Assembly: GCA_938010765.1 (NCBI GenBank)
Contig: CALLVX010000072.1
Location: 1 to 64,000, forward strand
Source: an uncultured Flavobacteriaceae bacterium
Lineage (GTDB): Bacteria > Bacteroidota > Bacteroidia > Flavobacteriales > Flavobacteriaceae
Length of the DNA stretch: 64,000 nucleotides
Direction of reading: 5' to 3'
Under the pieces are notes generated by a model. It saw only the letters and a list, made by a program, of their open reading frames with translations. It was not told the DNA's origin and did not search any database. How positions within the stretch are numbered: position 1 is the first letter of the stretch; each line of letters starts with the position of its first letter. A program made the translations under genes and the position numbers. Shown here piece by piece: positions 1-8,554 of this stretch.

Positions 1-98
1 ACACTGAACTTGCCACTCTCAAAATCAGAGACAATTCTCTTTTTGTAATCGTCCGAAAAATAACGGCGCTTGCTGATCTTTCTTAAATTTGCTTTCAT
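1..98 (-). CDS. IS3-family transposase OrfA, N-terminal part (runs off the window)
   Basis: Translating the minus strand from the ATG at 98 gives an open frame to the window edge that starts MKANLRKISKRRYF and continues with SDDYKKRIVSDFESGKFSV. A short basic leader followed by a 'YS/FxxYK..IV..FE.GK.S' block is the start of the IS3/IS911-type OrfA helix-turn-helix protein, which binds the element's terminal repeats and, fused by frameshifting to OrfB, forms the transposase. Only about 32 residues are visible; the rest and OrfB would lie left of position 1. Identification rests on pattern recognition of a short stretch. Confidence 0.7.
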   Translation of the reverse strand, partial: MKANLRKISKRRYFSDDYKKRIVSDFESGKFS

Positions 99-114
99 GG
101 TTTTCCATTAAATA

Positions 115-135
115 TGGTCAACCTATATCAGGGAC
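115..135. repeat. Candidate terminal inverted repeat of the IS3-type element
   Basis: A TGGTCAACC...CAGGGAC block lies 17 bases upstream of the transposase OrfA start, where an IS3-family left end would be expected. The matching right end is outside the window, so the exact terminus and any target duplication cannot be established. The sequence from here to 214 contains nothing else I recognise. Confidence 0.35.
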
Positions 136-214
136 GTACACAACTGCTTACTTCTGTTTACTCGATACTACTGACTTGCTAATTGAAAACCTCCTACGTC
201 TTTTTCAAAAATAT

Positions 215-949
215 TCAAGAAGCTACTTCCGAAACCAATAACTCCCTTGCCTTATTGATCAATATTTTATTCTCTTCAAAGCTGGGTTTCGACATTCCCT
301 CAGATTCTGTGACAATTTCATTTAACAACTCCAGTGCCTTTTCTTTTTTTGTATTCCGAATGTAGAATTCGGCCAGTTCCAACCGTTCCCGGTAGCGGCT
401 GAAGGGAGCATCGAATTGAGAGAGATAGTGTTCCGCCTCGGCAATTTCCCCTTCTTTCTCAAGAGCCAGCGCATATAGAAAAGCTACTTCCGATTTTCTA
501 AACTTTGTATGGTCTTTGATACGCTCGGCACATGCTATGGCATGATCATAATCCGTTGAAAAATAATAGGCCTTGGCCAGTTTCGAAGTCACATAAAAGT
601 CATTTTGAAAAGTACCTTTGAGACAGGTCTTATAATCGGAAATCGCCTCTTCATACATCCCCGCTTCCAAGTACGCATCGGCTAGGTTCGAACGGTTTTC
701 GAACGTATCTGAAAAGCGAAGTTTCTCTTCGAGACTCCTAATTTTTTTCCCAGGATTCAATACTGCGGTCAGTCGCTCTTCTATCTGCTCCACATCGCTC
801 TTTCGAATCACTTTCCTTAAAAAATATATAATGCACCCTATAAAAGGAATAAAGAAAATGACAAACATCCATTGGTACGAATTTTTATGGGTATAACAAT
901 GGTACACGCAATAAACTTGTAGCCCAATTACAAGGTATAAATACATCAT
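215..949 (-). CDS. Tetratricopeptide-repeat membrane protein
   Basis: A 244-residue protein. Residues about 1-15 and 27-45 are hydrophobic and separated by a short polar turn, giving two N-terminal membrane segments; a basic stretch (RKVIRKSD) follows. From about residue 70 on, helical repeats of TPR type are visible (for example a repeat with LADAYLEAGMYEEAISDYK and another with AKAYYFSTDYDHAIACAER). The protein is probably a membrane-anchored scaffold with a cytosolic TPR domain. The N-terminal arrangement resembles PLDc_N-type anchors. No partner is indicated by the neighbours, an IS end and ppc. The function is unknown. Confidence 0.75.
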   Translation of the reverse strand: MMYLYLVIGLQVYCVYHCYTHKNSYQWMFVIFFIPFIGCIIYFLRKVIRKSDVEQIEERLTAVLNPGKKIRSLEEKLRFSDTFENRSNLADAYLEAGMYEEAISDYKTCLKGTFQNDFYVTSKLAKAYYFSTDYDHAIACAERIKDHTKFRKSEVAFLYALALEKEGEIAEAEHYLSQFDAPFSRYRERLELAEFYIRNTKKEKALELLNEIVTESEGMSKPSFEENKILINKARELLVSEVAS

Positions 950-1019
950 ACCTCTAAATTAAAAACTATAATGGAAGTTCCTTCCTTGGATACTAGCAAA
1001 TCGATTAAATCACGATTCA

Positions 1020-3566
1020 CTAGGCTGAATTTCGACTTGCATTGATATTGCCATACAACGATCTAGTCACAATTTTCTCGTACTCTTCTTTAAAGCTTGA
1101 TCCCTGTCCTATTTTTTGCAAGGCGTATTGTTGAATAACCAAGAGTGGCAAAACAATGTTCTCCCGTATTTTGATCGATTCGCGAGAAACAGCTTCATTT
1201 TCCATTAATATTTTGGAACCTGATATGAGCAACAGCATTTCTTTAGACAACTGATATTCTTCATATAAAATATGCCAGAACTCCCCGTACTCCTCATTTT
1301 CTTTCATATAGCTGGTCAGCTCAAAATAACATTTTGAGAGAGACATCATACTATTGAGCATCAAAGCCTTGAAAAGGGGCACTTCTTTATAGAGTTTTTT
1401 AATGTCTTTTAATTTCCCTGCGTCTTTTAAGGTTTTTATGGCGGTTCCGATTCCGAAATATCCAGGTACATTTTGCTTCAATTGGCTCCATGAGCCTACA
1501 AAAGAAATCGCTCGGAGATCTGTTAATTCCAGCTTTTTCTTATTTCCTCTTTTTCCGGGCCTACTACCAATATTAGCCTTTGTATAGTACTTTAGGGTGC
1601 TCATATTTTCCAAATACGGCATAAATTTTTCATGGTGCTTCAGGGCATCGTACTTGGCAAAACTCAAATCGGAAAGTTGTTCGAGCAATTGTCTCGAAGC
1701 AGCAGGGATGACATTTTCTTTCCCGAAGAGGTTGTTCGAAAGACCGGCCGTTAGCAATTGTTCACTGTTATGCATGAACTGCTCTTTTGTACCATAGGTA
1801 CTGGTAATCGTTTGGCCTTGAATCGTAAGTTGAATTTCGTGATTGGCAACATCCTTTGTTTGTGCGGCATAAAAACGGTGGGTTTTTCCCCCACCACGCG
1901 CTGGCGGGCCTCCACGACCGTCAAAGAAAATAGCACTCACATCGTTCTTACCACATACCTTTGAAAGCTTTTCCTTGGTCTTAAAAATAGACCAGTTCGC
2001 CTTTACATAGCCTCCATCTTTGGTGCCATCGGAGAATCCTAACATGATCGTATGTTTTTGGTCTCTCTGCGCCAAATGGGCATTGTACTCAGGAAGTTCG
2101 AAGAGTTGCTGCATGGTCGCCTCAGAGGTTTCCATCCCCTTCATTGTTTCAAAAAGCGGTACGATATCGAAGGTAATCTCATCTGCCTTCCACCCGCACC
2201 AGCGGAAAAGGCCGAATACAAAGAGTACCGAAAAGACATCTTCTGAATTACTAATGATATATCGATTGCAGCCTTCCTCCCCATTTTTTTCTTGAATGCC
2301 TTTTAGTTGAAGTATATTCTCAATGGTATCTTTGACAATGTCTTCCTCAAAATTTGAGGCATCTAGTTTAAAGTTTTTGTGTAGTAACAAATCTACTAGT
2401 TCCTTCTCAGACAGTTCTTCCAAACTTTCTTTTATGAGCTTTTTACGCTTAAGAATAGCGGTTACAACTTTTATATGAACGCTGTGGTCTTGGCGTATAT
2501 CCAGAGTGGCGAAATGGGTCTTGAAAATTTTCACCTTGTCGATCAAATGATCTAAGTCCTTTAAATAAAGCCCATGGTATTTCTCTACCAACAATTCTCG
2601 AATATCAAGCAATAAGTCAATAATATCTGAATAACCAATATGTTTGCTTGGGTCAAACATTGCCTTGTAGAGGTTGTTCCGTAAATTTCTCAATGGCTCC
2701 TGCAACGCTTTGAAGGTCAATTTTTTCTGTAATGCTTTTAAGTCATTATAGTAACACTTCATAAGGTTTACACGCAACTCATCAGAAACGTTCTTCGTAA
2801 TAGCGGCTGTAACAAACGGATTCCCGTCCCGGTCGCCACCTGGCCAAAAGCCGAGTTTCATAATATTATGATTCTCAAACTCGTTATTACGAATGTTCTC
2901 TTTGATATAGGCATAGAGATCCCCCACCGCATCGTAATATACATTTCGAAGAATATAAATAATGTTCTTCGCCTCATCTAAAGGAGTGGGCTTTTTGGCG
3001 TTCATTAAGGATGTAAGCCCTAATTGTTGAAGTACCACGTCGATTTCATCTATTTTATCTTCTAATATAAGCGATCGTAAATCTTCTATAATATCAAGGA
3101 CGGCTGGCGTATAAAATTGCGTAGGATGTGCCGTAAGCACAATACGGGCACTAAATGTCGATAATTTCTTGGCAACCTTGTCCCAACTCTTATTTTTGTC
3201 GACCAACTGAAAGTAATCACGAATCGAAAGCACTGTACTATGTTCATGTAGCTTCGGAAAAGCAGCATCCTCAACACTATCATAGAGTACCACTTGCCGC
3301 TCTACATATTGTATGATGCGGAACATAAAATCGATTCGATCCTCCTCCGAAACCAAATGTGCATAGTTTTCAAAAAATGCTTCTAAAATTTCCTGTGGAT
3401 TTCGTCCAGATTGTAGCCCTTTTTGACACTGATCCAACAACAAAGGTATCAACATACCTACATTTTCTATATTTCTATAGGGCAGGTTTAAAAACAAGCT
3501 GTTGTATACGTTGAACTTGTTATTGACCGACTTCTTGAACTCTTTTAATCTTTCTAAATTCTGCAT
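1020..3566 (-). CDS. ppc: Phosphoenolpyruvate carboxylase
   Basis: Carboxylates phosphoenolpyruvate with bicarbonate to oxaloacetate, an anaplerotic supply for the TCA cycle. The 848-residue length is slightly below the usual 880-930. The conserved block VLTAHPTQFY has its catalytic histidine near residue 147, GFWPGGDRDGNPFV lies near 240, and the glycine/arginine loop GRGGPPARGGGKTH near 549 corresponds to the family's second signature (usually GRGGxxGRGGG). The enzyme ends with SRNSA rather than the canonical NTG C-terminus, as in the divergent branch of Bacteroidota PEPCs. Monocistronic; an approximately 300-base gene-free stretch lies upstream. Confidence 0.95.
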   Translation of the reverse strand: MQNLERLKEFKKSVNNKFNVYNSLFLNLPYRNIENVGMLIPLLLDQCQKGLQSGRNPQEILEAFFENYAHLVSEEDRIDFMFRIIQYVERQVVLYDSVEDAAFPKLHEHSTVLSIRDYFQLVDKNKSWDKVAKKLSTFSARIVLTAHPTQFYTPAVLDIIEDLRSLILEDKIDEIDVVLQQLGLTSLMNAKKPTPLDEAKNIIYILRNVYYDAVGDLYAYIKENIRNNEFENHNIMKLGFWPGGDRDGNPFVTAAITKNVSDELRVNLMKCYYNDLKALQKKLTFKALQEPLRNLRNNLYKAMFDPSKHIGYSDIIDLLLDIRELLVEKYHGLYLKDLDHLIDKVKIFKTHFATLDIRQDHSVHIKVVTAILKRKKLIKESLEELSEKELVDLLLHKNFKLDASNFEEDIVKDTIENILQLKGIQEKNGEEGCNRYIISNSEDVFSVLFVFGLFRWCGWKADEITFDIVPLFETMKGMETSEATMQQLFELPEYNAHLAQRDQKHTIMLGFSDGTKDGGYVKANWSIFKTKEKLSKVCGKNDVSAIFFDGRGGPPARGGGKTHRFYAAQTKDVANHEIQLTIQGQTITSTYGTKEQFMHNSEQLLTAGLSNNLFGKENVIPAASRQLLEQLSDLSFAKYDALKHHEKFMPYLENMSTLKYYTKANIGSRPGKRGNKKKLELTDLRAISFVGSWSQLKQNVPGYFGIGTAIKTLKDAGKLKDIKKLYKEVPLFKALMLNSMMSLSKCYFELTSYMKENEEYGEFWHILYEEYQLSKEMLLLISGSKILMENEAVSRESIKIRENIVLPLLVIQQYALQKIGQGSSFKEEYEKIVTRSLYGNINASRNSA

Positions 3567-3810
3567 AAAATATCAACTTCCTATTACTATAAAATTCACA
3601 TAGCCCCCTATGAGGGAAACCAAACCCTAAATATCGCCATAATTCGAGAATACGACCTATTGTTTGTATCCTAAATAACAAAAATCACTAGCGACACCAC
3701 AAAACCAACAGCCTTCACAACAATAATTTCACAAATCACTACTGAGATGCTACATTTACCTTGTAATAATTCAGATAGTAAATTTTTTCATTTTCATATA
3801 GTGTTCTCGT

Positions 3811-3847
3811 AAAAGAGTCCTAACAGCAATGTTAGGACTCTTTTTAG
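3811..3847 (-). terminator. Rho-independent terminator in the 3567-3866 gap
   Basis: An 11-base stem (AGAGTCCTAAC / GTTAGGACTCT) with a short AGCAAT loop is flanked by A- and T-runs on both sides, so it could act in both directions. It lies just past the stop of the minus-strand glycosylase gene at 3867 and most likely ends that transcript. The remainder of the 3567-3866 interval, upstream of ppc, must hold the ppc promoter, but I cannot assign it confidently. Confidence 0.8.
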
Positions 3848-3866
3848 TTGGTATAAACTGTAAGGG

Positions 3867-4562
3867 TTAAAAGAATGGTCTGTACTGCAGCACCCTGAAG
3901 TCTAAGGTTGTAAACGCCGGATTTTCATCCTTCCTTTTTTTATATGCCTCTAAACTGCCTACAGCTCTATTGGCAGCTCCTGAAGGAGCAGTCAAAGAAA
4001 CGGTACGCACGGTGCGCGGTTCTAAATTGCCTACCATCGGCATCTCAAAACTATGTACCCGAGGCACTTTGCTAGAAACAACATTTAATGCTATATCATG
4101 AAGCTTCAGGTGTTTTCGAAAGAAGTATTCTGGTCCGTTTTTGCTATTCCCACCGGTAAAAAGCAAGGTATCGACCCTTTTATACTTCGCCAGGTAACCC
4201 ACTATGTTTCGCAATTGAATATTTTCCATTCCCAAATCAGATGCATCGATTTTTGAACGCTCTGCTCTCGCAACAATATCACAAACCCCTATACCCCGTT
4301 CTTTTAAAAATGACTTGCGCTGTGAGATAGCCTCTTTGGTATTTTCGAACTTAAGATCCAAATCGAAAATACGGTTTAAAATTGGCCACAATTGGCCATC
4401 CCGACTTCCATAGCAAAAATTTACATCGCCTTCCTTGAGTTCGCCTATGGTAAATCTTGGAGGCGGCAGTGTACCAACAATTAATTTGGTCGCTTCTGGA
4501 AACAGGTAGGGTTCGTAAGGGTGTACGTGTTGAAACAAGGTATTGTATGAATTTGAGTTCAA
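3867..4562 (-). CDS. Uracil-DNA glycosylase family protein
   Basis: A 231-residue protein with the fold markers of the UDG superfamily: LIVGTLPPPRF near residue 27 (the water-activating/phosphate loop usually seen as GxxPG), followed by YGSRDGQLWPIL, equivalent to the Phe/Trp pocket segment, and a late loop with SLTAPSGAANRAVGSL resembling the HPSPAN-type leucine loop. Such enzymes remove deaminated bases from DNA. Substrate preference cannot be read from sequence. The gene is divergent from the thx gene, with about 115 bases between starts. Confidence 0.7.
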   Translation of the reverse strand: MNSNSYNTLFQHVHPYEPYLFPEATKLIVGTLPPPRFTIGELKEGDVNFCYGSRDGQLWPILNRIFDLDLKFENTKEAISQRKSFLKERGIGVCDIVARAERSKIDASDLGMENIQLRNIVGYLAKYKRVDTLLFTGGNSKNGPEYFFRKHLKLHDIALNVVSSKVPRVHSFEMPMVGNLEPRTVRTVSLTAPSGAANRAVGSLEAYKKRKDENPAFTTLDFRVLQYRPFF

Positions 4563-4676
4563 AAATAACTCATTTCAAATTTTGGAGATCAAAAAACCAG
4601 TATCATTCTATAGAAATTACGCTTTGTATACTACCGTCTGTTTTCGTACTTTTAGATGAACACCAAAAAACACATA

Positions 4677-4781
4677 ATGGGAAAAGGCGATAAAAAAACT
4701 AAAAGAGGCAAGATTTTTAGCGGAACTTATGGTGCTCGCAGAAGACGCAAGGCCAAACGCAGTGCACAGAAGAAAAAATAA
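4677..4781 (+). CDS. 30S ribosomal protein THX-like peptide
   Basis: A 34-residue, extremely basic peptide beginning MGKGDKKTKRGKIFSG and ending in RRRRKAKRSAQKKK. This matches the THX family, first known from Thermus, which sits in a cavity at the top of the 30S head and stabilises rRNA packing, and which is common in Bacteroidota. An in-frame ATG seven codons upstream (4656) is possible, but the family begins at MGKGDKK, so 4677 is preferred. The gene is too short for ordinary gene-calling thresholds and stands alone between two minus-strand genes. Confidence 0.88.
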   Translation: MGKGDKKTKRGKIFSGTYGARRRRKAKRSAQKKK

Positions 4782-4800
4782 CCACAACCGATAAGCCGTT

Positions 4801-5166
4801 TTACTCAACAATGAATTTCAGGGCTATCGTACCGCCTTCCTCAGCGGTTAACTCATAGGTGTAAAAACCGAGCCTTAGCGGGGTTTCGCCGACAAAATCT
4901 ATTATCTGTAAATCATACGACTGTTCGCCTGCCGTAATGGTAATGCTCGCAAACTGATAGGCCTGTTCATACACCAAATACTCAGAAGACTCCCCGGCGG
5001 CAACATTTTCGTAGAGTTCATCGGTACCACTAACCGCCACCGTGTCATAGGCAAAACTGTTATTATTCTTAATACGGATATTGATACCATTCAACTCATC
5101 ATCGCGATCGGTGCAACCTACCATAATTAGGAATGTGGCGAAAAGATAAAATGCTATTTTTTTCAT
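4801..5166 (-). CDS. Small lipoprotein, function unknown
   Basis: A 121-residue protein with a lipoprotein signal: MKKIAFYLFATFLIMVGC, lipobox VGC with the modified cysteine at residue 18, then acidic residues. The mature part of about 100 residues is hydrophilic, rich in alternating polar/hydrophobic stretches and ends in IALKFIVE, suggesting a small beta-sandwich. I do not recognise a family. It faces thx tail to tail and is transcribed in the same direction as yaaA, which lies 54 bases upstream. Confidence 0.75.
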   Translation of the reverse strand: MKKIAFYLFATFLIMVGCTDRDDELNGINIRIKNNNSFAYDTVAVSGTDELYENVAAGESSEYLVYEQAYQFASITITAGEQSYDLQIIDFVGETPLRLGFYTYELTAEEGGTIALKFIVE

Positions 5167-5220
5167 GGTACCCTTATTTGAAATTGTATGTAGGGATAAA
5201 ACGAACGTAAAGCGAAGATA

Positions 5221-5982
5221 TTATCTCACGAAGACAGGTTCATTTTCTTTGACGGTATGGGACGGACTGAATTCATACTCATCTAAGTTGAACTGTTTTA
5301 AATCATCGAGGGTTTTTACTTCCGAATCTATGATGTAGCGCACCATAGAGCCTCTTGCCTTTTTGGCAAAAAAACTGATTACTTTGAGGTTATCGCCTTT
5401 CCAATCTTTAAAAATAGGAGTAATTATAGGCACTTTCAAGGTTTTAGGGTCCACCGCGCCGAAGTATTCATTGCTGGCAAGGTTTACGAAAAGTTCGTCC
5501 GTTTCCAATTCACTGTTCAATTGGGAGGTCAATTTCTTTTTCCAAAACTCATACAGGTTCTTATTCCTTCCAACTTTAAGTCGGGTTCCCATTTCGAGAC
5601 GATAGGGCTGTATTAAATCTAACGGTTTTAGCATTCCGTACAATCCTGATAATATTCGTAGGGTATCTTGTAGCACTTCCATTTTTTTTGTCGAAAGCGA
5701 GTATGCATCCAATCCCTGATACACGTCTCCATTGAAGGCGTAGACCGCCGGTCTGGCATTTTCAAATGTAAAGGGAAATGAAAAATTCTGATTCCTTTCC
5801 CAATTCAATTGAGCCAAATTATCGGAGATTCCCATCAGTTCCGAGAGTGCTTTTGGTTTCTTCTTGGCCAACACCTTGTTCAGTTTCGCCGCTTCCTCCA
5901 AAAAAAGGGGTTGACTTTGTTCAAATTTCGGATATTCTCTCTCAAAATCGAGCGACTTTGCCGGGGATACTACTATTTTCAT
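5221..5982 (-). CDS. yaaA: Peroxide stress protein YaaA (DUF328/UPF0246)
   Basis: A 253-residue protein starting [14 protein letters not shown], the diagnostic N-terminus of the YaaA family, with the conserved [15 protein letters not shown] and [22 protein letters not shown] blocks in the middle and [14 protein letters not shown] near the C-terminus. In Escherichia coli YaaA binds DNA and lowers free iron during hydrogen peroxide stress. Length is normal for the family and the start is supported by the conserved first residues. There is no obvious operon partner; the decayed peptidase lies more than 100 bases upstream. Confidence 0.93.
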   Translation of the reverse strand: MKIVVSPAKSLDFEREYPKFEQSQPLFLEEAAKLNKVLAKKKPKALSELMGISDNLAQLNWERNQNFSFPFTFENARPAVYAFNGDVYQGLDAYSLSTKKMEVLQDTLRILSGLYGMLKPLDLIQPYRLEMGTRLKVGRNKNLYEFWKKKLTSQLNSELETDELFVNLASNEYFGAVDPKTLKVPIITPIFKDWKGDNLKVISFFAKKARGSMVRYIIDSEVKTLDDLKQFNLDEYEFSPSHTVKENEPVFVR

Positions 5983-6087
5983 ACGATTGCTTTAATAACC
6001 TAAAAATAATAAGGAATTTCGGGATAGCCTATCCTCTTTAACAGTAGTTTTCAATAACGGTATCAATGAAGGCTATCAATGCTTTTT

Positions 6088-6712
6088 TTAGTGCATGGTT
6101 CTATTTTTTGAATAAACAGCGTCGGGGTCTAGATACCCGTTCTGAACCTCGCCATACCCTTCTCCCATCGCCATGTTGACCGAGTCACGAATCTCTAAAT
6201 ACAGATGTGTCGGGTACTGGCCATCGGCCGTACCGATAGTCCCTATTTGAAACCTTTTTTCACCCAAGTGCCCTCGGGAACCATTACCGAATCACAATGC
6301 GCATATATCGATTCAATATCTTTTCCGCTGGACAAGGTGTGTACCATACGAACTACCTTTCCACAGCCACCCCCCAAGTCTTCTGTAGCTACTACCTTGC
6401 CATGGGCGAGTTTATGCCCAAACCTGAATTGCCTCCGGTAACCGCGTTACAGTCATCTCCTAAATGATTGTTCTCCCCAAATGCCCGGGCATTGTAGTAC
6501 CATTTGGCATCAGGCTTTCCAACAGAAAAGTCAAAGGTATTGGCGATATGTTCTTTTGGGGTTGCTGAATGATTTGAAGAATCTGCAAAAGCCTCGGTGG
6601 TTTTAGAATCCATCGGGTGTTCTGCAGCCTGTTTACTTTTATTTTCATGCTGTTTACATCCACAAAAAAGGAAGTAAAGTCCCAAAAAAAGTAAAATAAA
6701 AAGCTTAGGCAT
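6088..6712 (-). pseudogene. M23 metallopeptidase lipoprotein, frameshifted twice
   Basis: Starting at ATG 6712, the frame encodes a lipoprotein signal (MPKLFILLFLGLYFLFCGC) and then YYNARAFGENNHLGDD, the first zinc motif region (HxxxD) of a flavobacterial M23 peptidase family. Near 6420 the frame shifts: the homologous continuation HKLAHGKVVATEDLGGG and SIYAHCDSVMVPEGTWVKKG is read in another frame. Near 6253 a second shift is needed to read IGTIGTADGQYPTHLYLEIR, the HxH-type motif region (here HLY), ending at the stop at 6088. Intact relatives cleave peptidoglycan cross-links or peptides. The gene begins 13 bases after rluD. Confidence 0.85.
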
Positions 6713-6725
6713 CTCTCGGAGCAAG

Positions 6726-7751
6726 CTACTGACTATGCCTTGCATACTCTCGCCATTTTTGAATGCCTTGTTCCATATCTTCAGGAAGCTTCGAATCAAA
6801 ACGCATGCGTACTCCCGTTACAGGATGCTCAAACCCCAGCGTTTTTGCGTGCAAGGCTTGTCTCGGTAGTATTTTGAAGGCATTTTCTACGAATTGTTTG
6901 TATTTGGTAAAAGTCGTGCCTTTTAGAATCCGCTCGCCCCCGTATCGTTCGTCATTGAACAAGGTGTGACCAATGTACTTCATATGCACCCGAATCTGAT
7001 GTGTTCGCCCCGTTTCGAGCTTGCAAGCTACTAAGGTTACATATCCTAAACGCTCAATTACTTCATAGTGGGTAATCGCTTCTTTCCCCTCATCGCCTTC
7101 CGGGAAAACATGCATTTGCAAACGATTTTTGGGATTTCGAGCAATGTTACCCTCCACGGTACCTTTGTCATTTTCTACATCACCCCATACCAAGGCTATG
7201 TATTCACGTTCACTTGTCTTATTAAAAAATTGTTTGGCAAGATGGGTCATGGCCGTCTCGGTCTTGGCGACCACTAATAATCCAGAAGTATCCTTATCGA
7301 TTCGATGTACCAGACCCGGACGCTCATTGTTATTCACAGGAAGATCTTTGGTATGGTGTAAAAGCGCATTGATCAAGGTTCCCGTATAGTTTCCATGACC
7401 GGGATGTACCACCATACCCGCCGGTTTATTCACCACCAAGAGTACCTCGTCTTCATAAACAATATTTAAAGGAATGTCTTCGGGAACCAGCAGAAACTCG
7501 TGTGGTGGATGTTCGAACAATACCTTCACCTCATCCCCCGCCTTTACTTTGTAGTTCTGCTTTACGGCAACCCCATTGACCCAAATATTACCGCTCTTTG
7601 CAGATTGTTGGATCTTATTACGGGTCGCGTACTCGATAAAATTCATCAAAAACTTATCGACCCTTAACGGCTCTTGCCCCTTTGATGCAGTTACCTTGTG
7701 GTGTTCGTATAATTCGCCCCCGTTAGCATCGAGATTCTCTTGTGGCCCCAT
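6726..7751 (-). CDS. rluD: 23S rRNA pseudouridine synthase, RluA/RluD family
   Basis: Converts uridines of the large rRNA, in RluD those of helix 69, to pseudouridine. The 341 residues contain an N-terminal S4 RNA-binding domain (about 28-85) and a catalytic RluA domain with HRIDKDTSGLLVVAK, whose catalytic aspartate is near residue 152. Also visible are NKPAGMVVHPGHG before it and GRTHQIRVHMKYIGH after it. The stop at 6726 is followed closely by the peptidase pseudogene, and the gene starts 3 bases after the PASTA protein's stop, so the three form one transcript. RluD rather than another RluA paralogue is inferred from domain layout. Confidence 0.92.
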   Translation of the reverse strand: MGPQENLDANGGELYEHHKVTASKGQEPLRVDKFLMNFIEYATRNKIQQSAKSGNIWVNGVAVKQNYKVKAGDEVKVLFEHPPHEFLLVPEDIPLNIVYEDEVLLVVNKPAGMVVHPGHGNYTGTLINALLHHTKDLPVNNNERPGLVHRIDKDTSGLLVVAKTETAMTHLAKQFFNKTSEREYIALVWGDVENDKGTVEGNIARNPKNRLQMHVFPEGDEGKEAITHYEVIERLGYVTLVACKLETGRTHQIRVHMKYIGHTLFNDERYGGERILKGTTFTKYKQFVENAFKILPRQALHAKTLGFEHPVTGVRMRFDSKLPEDMEQGIQKWREYARHSQ

Positions 7752-7754
7752 AGG

Positions 7755-8345
7755 CTATTCCGAATTGGCCTTGATTTCTGCCCTTTGGGTAGTGCGCGCG
7801 CCATTACCGCAAACCAGCTCTACCTTTGAAGTTTTGGGAAGTTTGTCGCCAGGTTTAATACGCTTGCCTTTGTACTTCACATAATACACCATATCTTTTC
7901 CTAACTCATCGATATAGGTGGTACGCTGTACATCAAGGCCAACGGCCCTAAGCATCGAAGTGGCATTGCGTTTTGTTACCTGTTCAATCTTCGGAACTGT
8001 TACCTTTTTATAACCTGAGGGATTCACGGTAAAATAGATTTTTCTATTCTCTTTTACTTTATTCCCGGCAGGTGGGTTCTGGTCTATGATTGAAAAACGA
8101 GGGTAATCGGGATTAAAATTGGCCGAATCCAAGACTTCATATCGCAGACCCGCTTCCTCAACCGCGGTTCGCATATCGGGAACCGACATTTTCGAAAAAT
8201 CCGGTACTTCTACAAACTCACCATGATTGGTTGTGCCTTTGAGCCATTGAAGTGCTAAAAAAACAACAACGATGGTAACCAATAATGCCAAACCCAACTG
8301 AATCAGAAAGGTCTTGCTTTTTATAAAGTTTAAAAAATTTCGCAT
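7755..8345 (-). CDS. PASTA-domain membrane protein
   Basis: Read from ATG 8345 (196 residues), which follows a perfect TAnnTTTG box by 19 bases; an ATG further upstream would place translation start inside that promoter. A single membrane segment (LIQLGLALLVTIVVVFLAL) lies near residues 14-32. Two PASTA-like modules follow, the first starting VEVPDFSKMSVPDMR, the second VTVPKIEQVTKRNA. PASTA domains bind cell-wall precursors or peptidoglycan. Unlike Gram-positive relatives there is no attached Ser/Thr kinase. It is co-transcribed with rluD and divergent from ddl, which fits an envelope role. Confidence 0.85.
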   Translation of the reverse strand: MRNFLNFIKSKTFLIQLGLALLVTIVVVFLALQWLKGTTNHGEFVEVPDFSKMSVPDMRTAVEEAGLRYEVLDSANFNPDYPRFSIIDQNPPAGNKVKENRKIYFTVNPSGYKKVTVPKIEQVTKRNATSMLRAVGLDVQRTTYIDELGKDMVYYVKYKGKRIKPGDKLPKTSKVELVCGNGARTTQRAEIKANSE

Positions 8346-8364
8346 CTGATGTACATATTCTGTA

Positions 8365-8372
8365 CAAATATA
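8365..8372 (-). promoter_or_regulatory. Bacteroidota -7 promoter element for PASTA-rluD
   Basis: Minus-strand TATATTTG, a perfect match to TAnnTTTG, ends 19 bases before the ATG at 8345. It supports that ATG as the PASTA-gene start. No clear -33 TTG element is visible at the usual distance. Confidence 0.6.
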
Positions 8373-8554
8373 GGAAAACAAGCCATTACAAATAAGGCTT
8401 CTATGGTCTAAATATTATAGGCATCAAAGAACACATCTTGAAAAGAGATAGCTGTTTTAAGATTCCAAAAAACAATAGCAGGCTTAAAAAAAAATGAATC
8501 GGAACCTATTTTTTTCTTTACTTTGAAACGATCAAAAACAGCTAAAACAATCTG

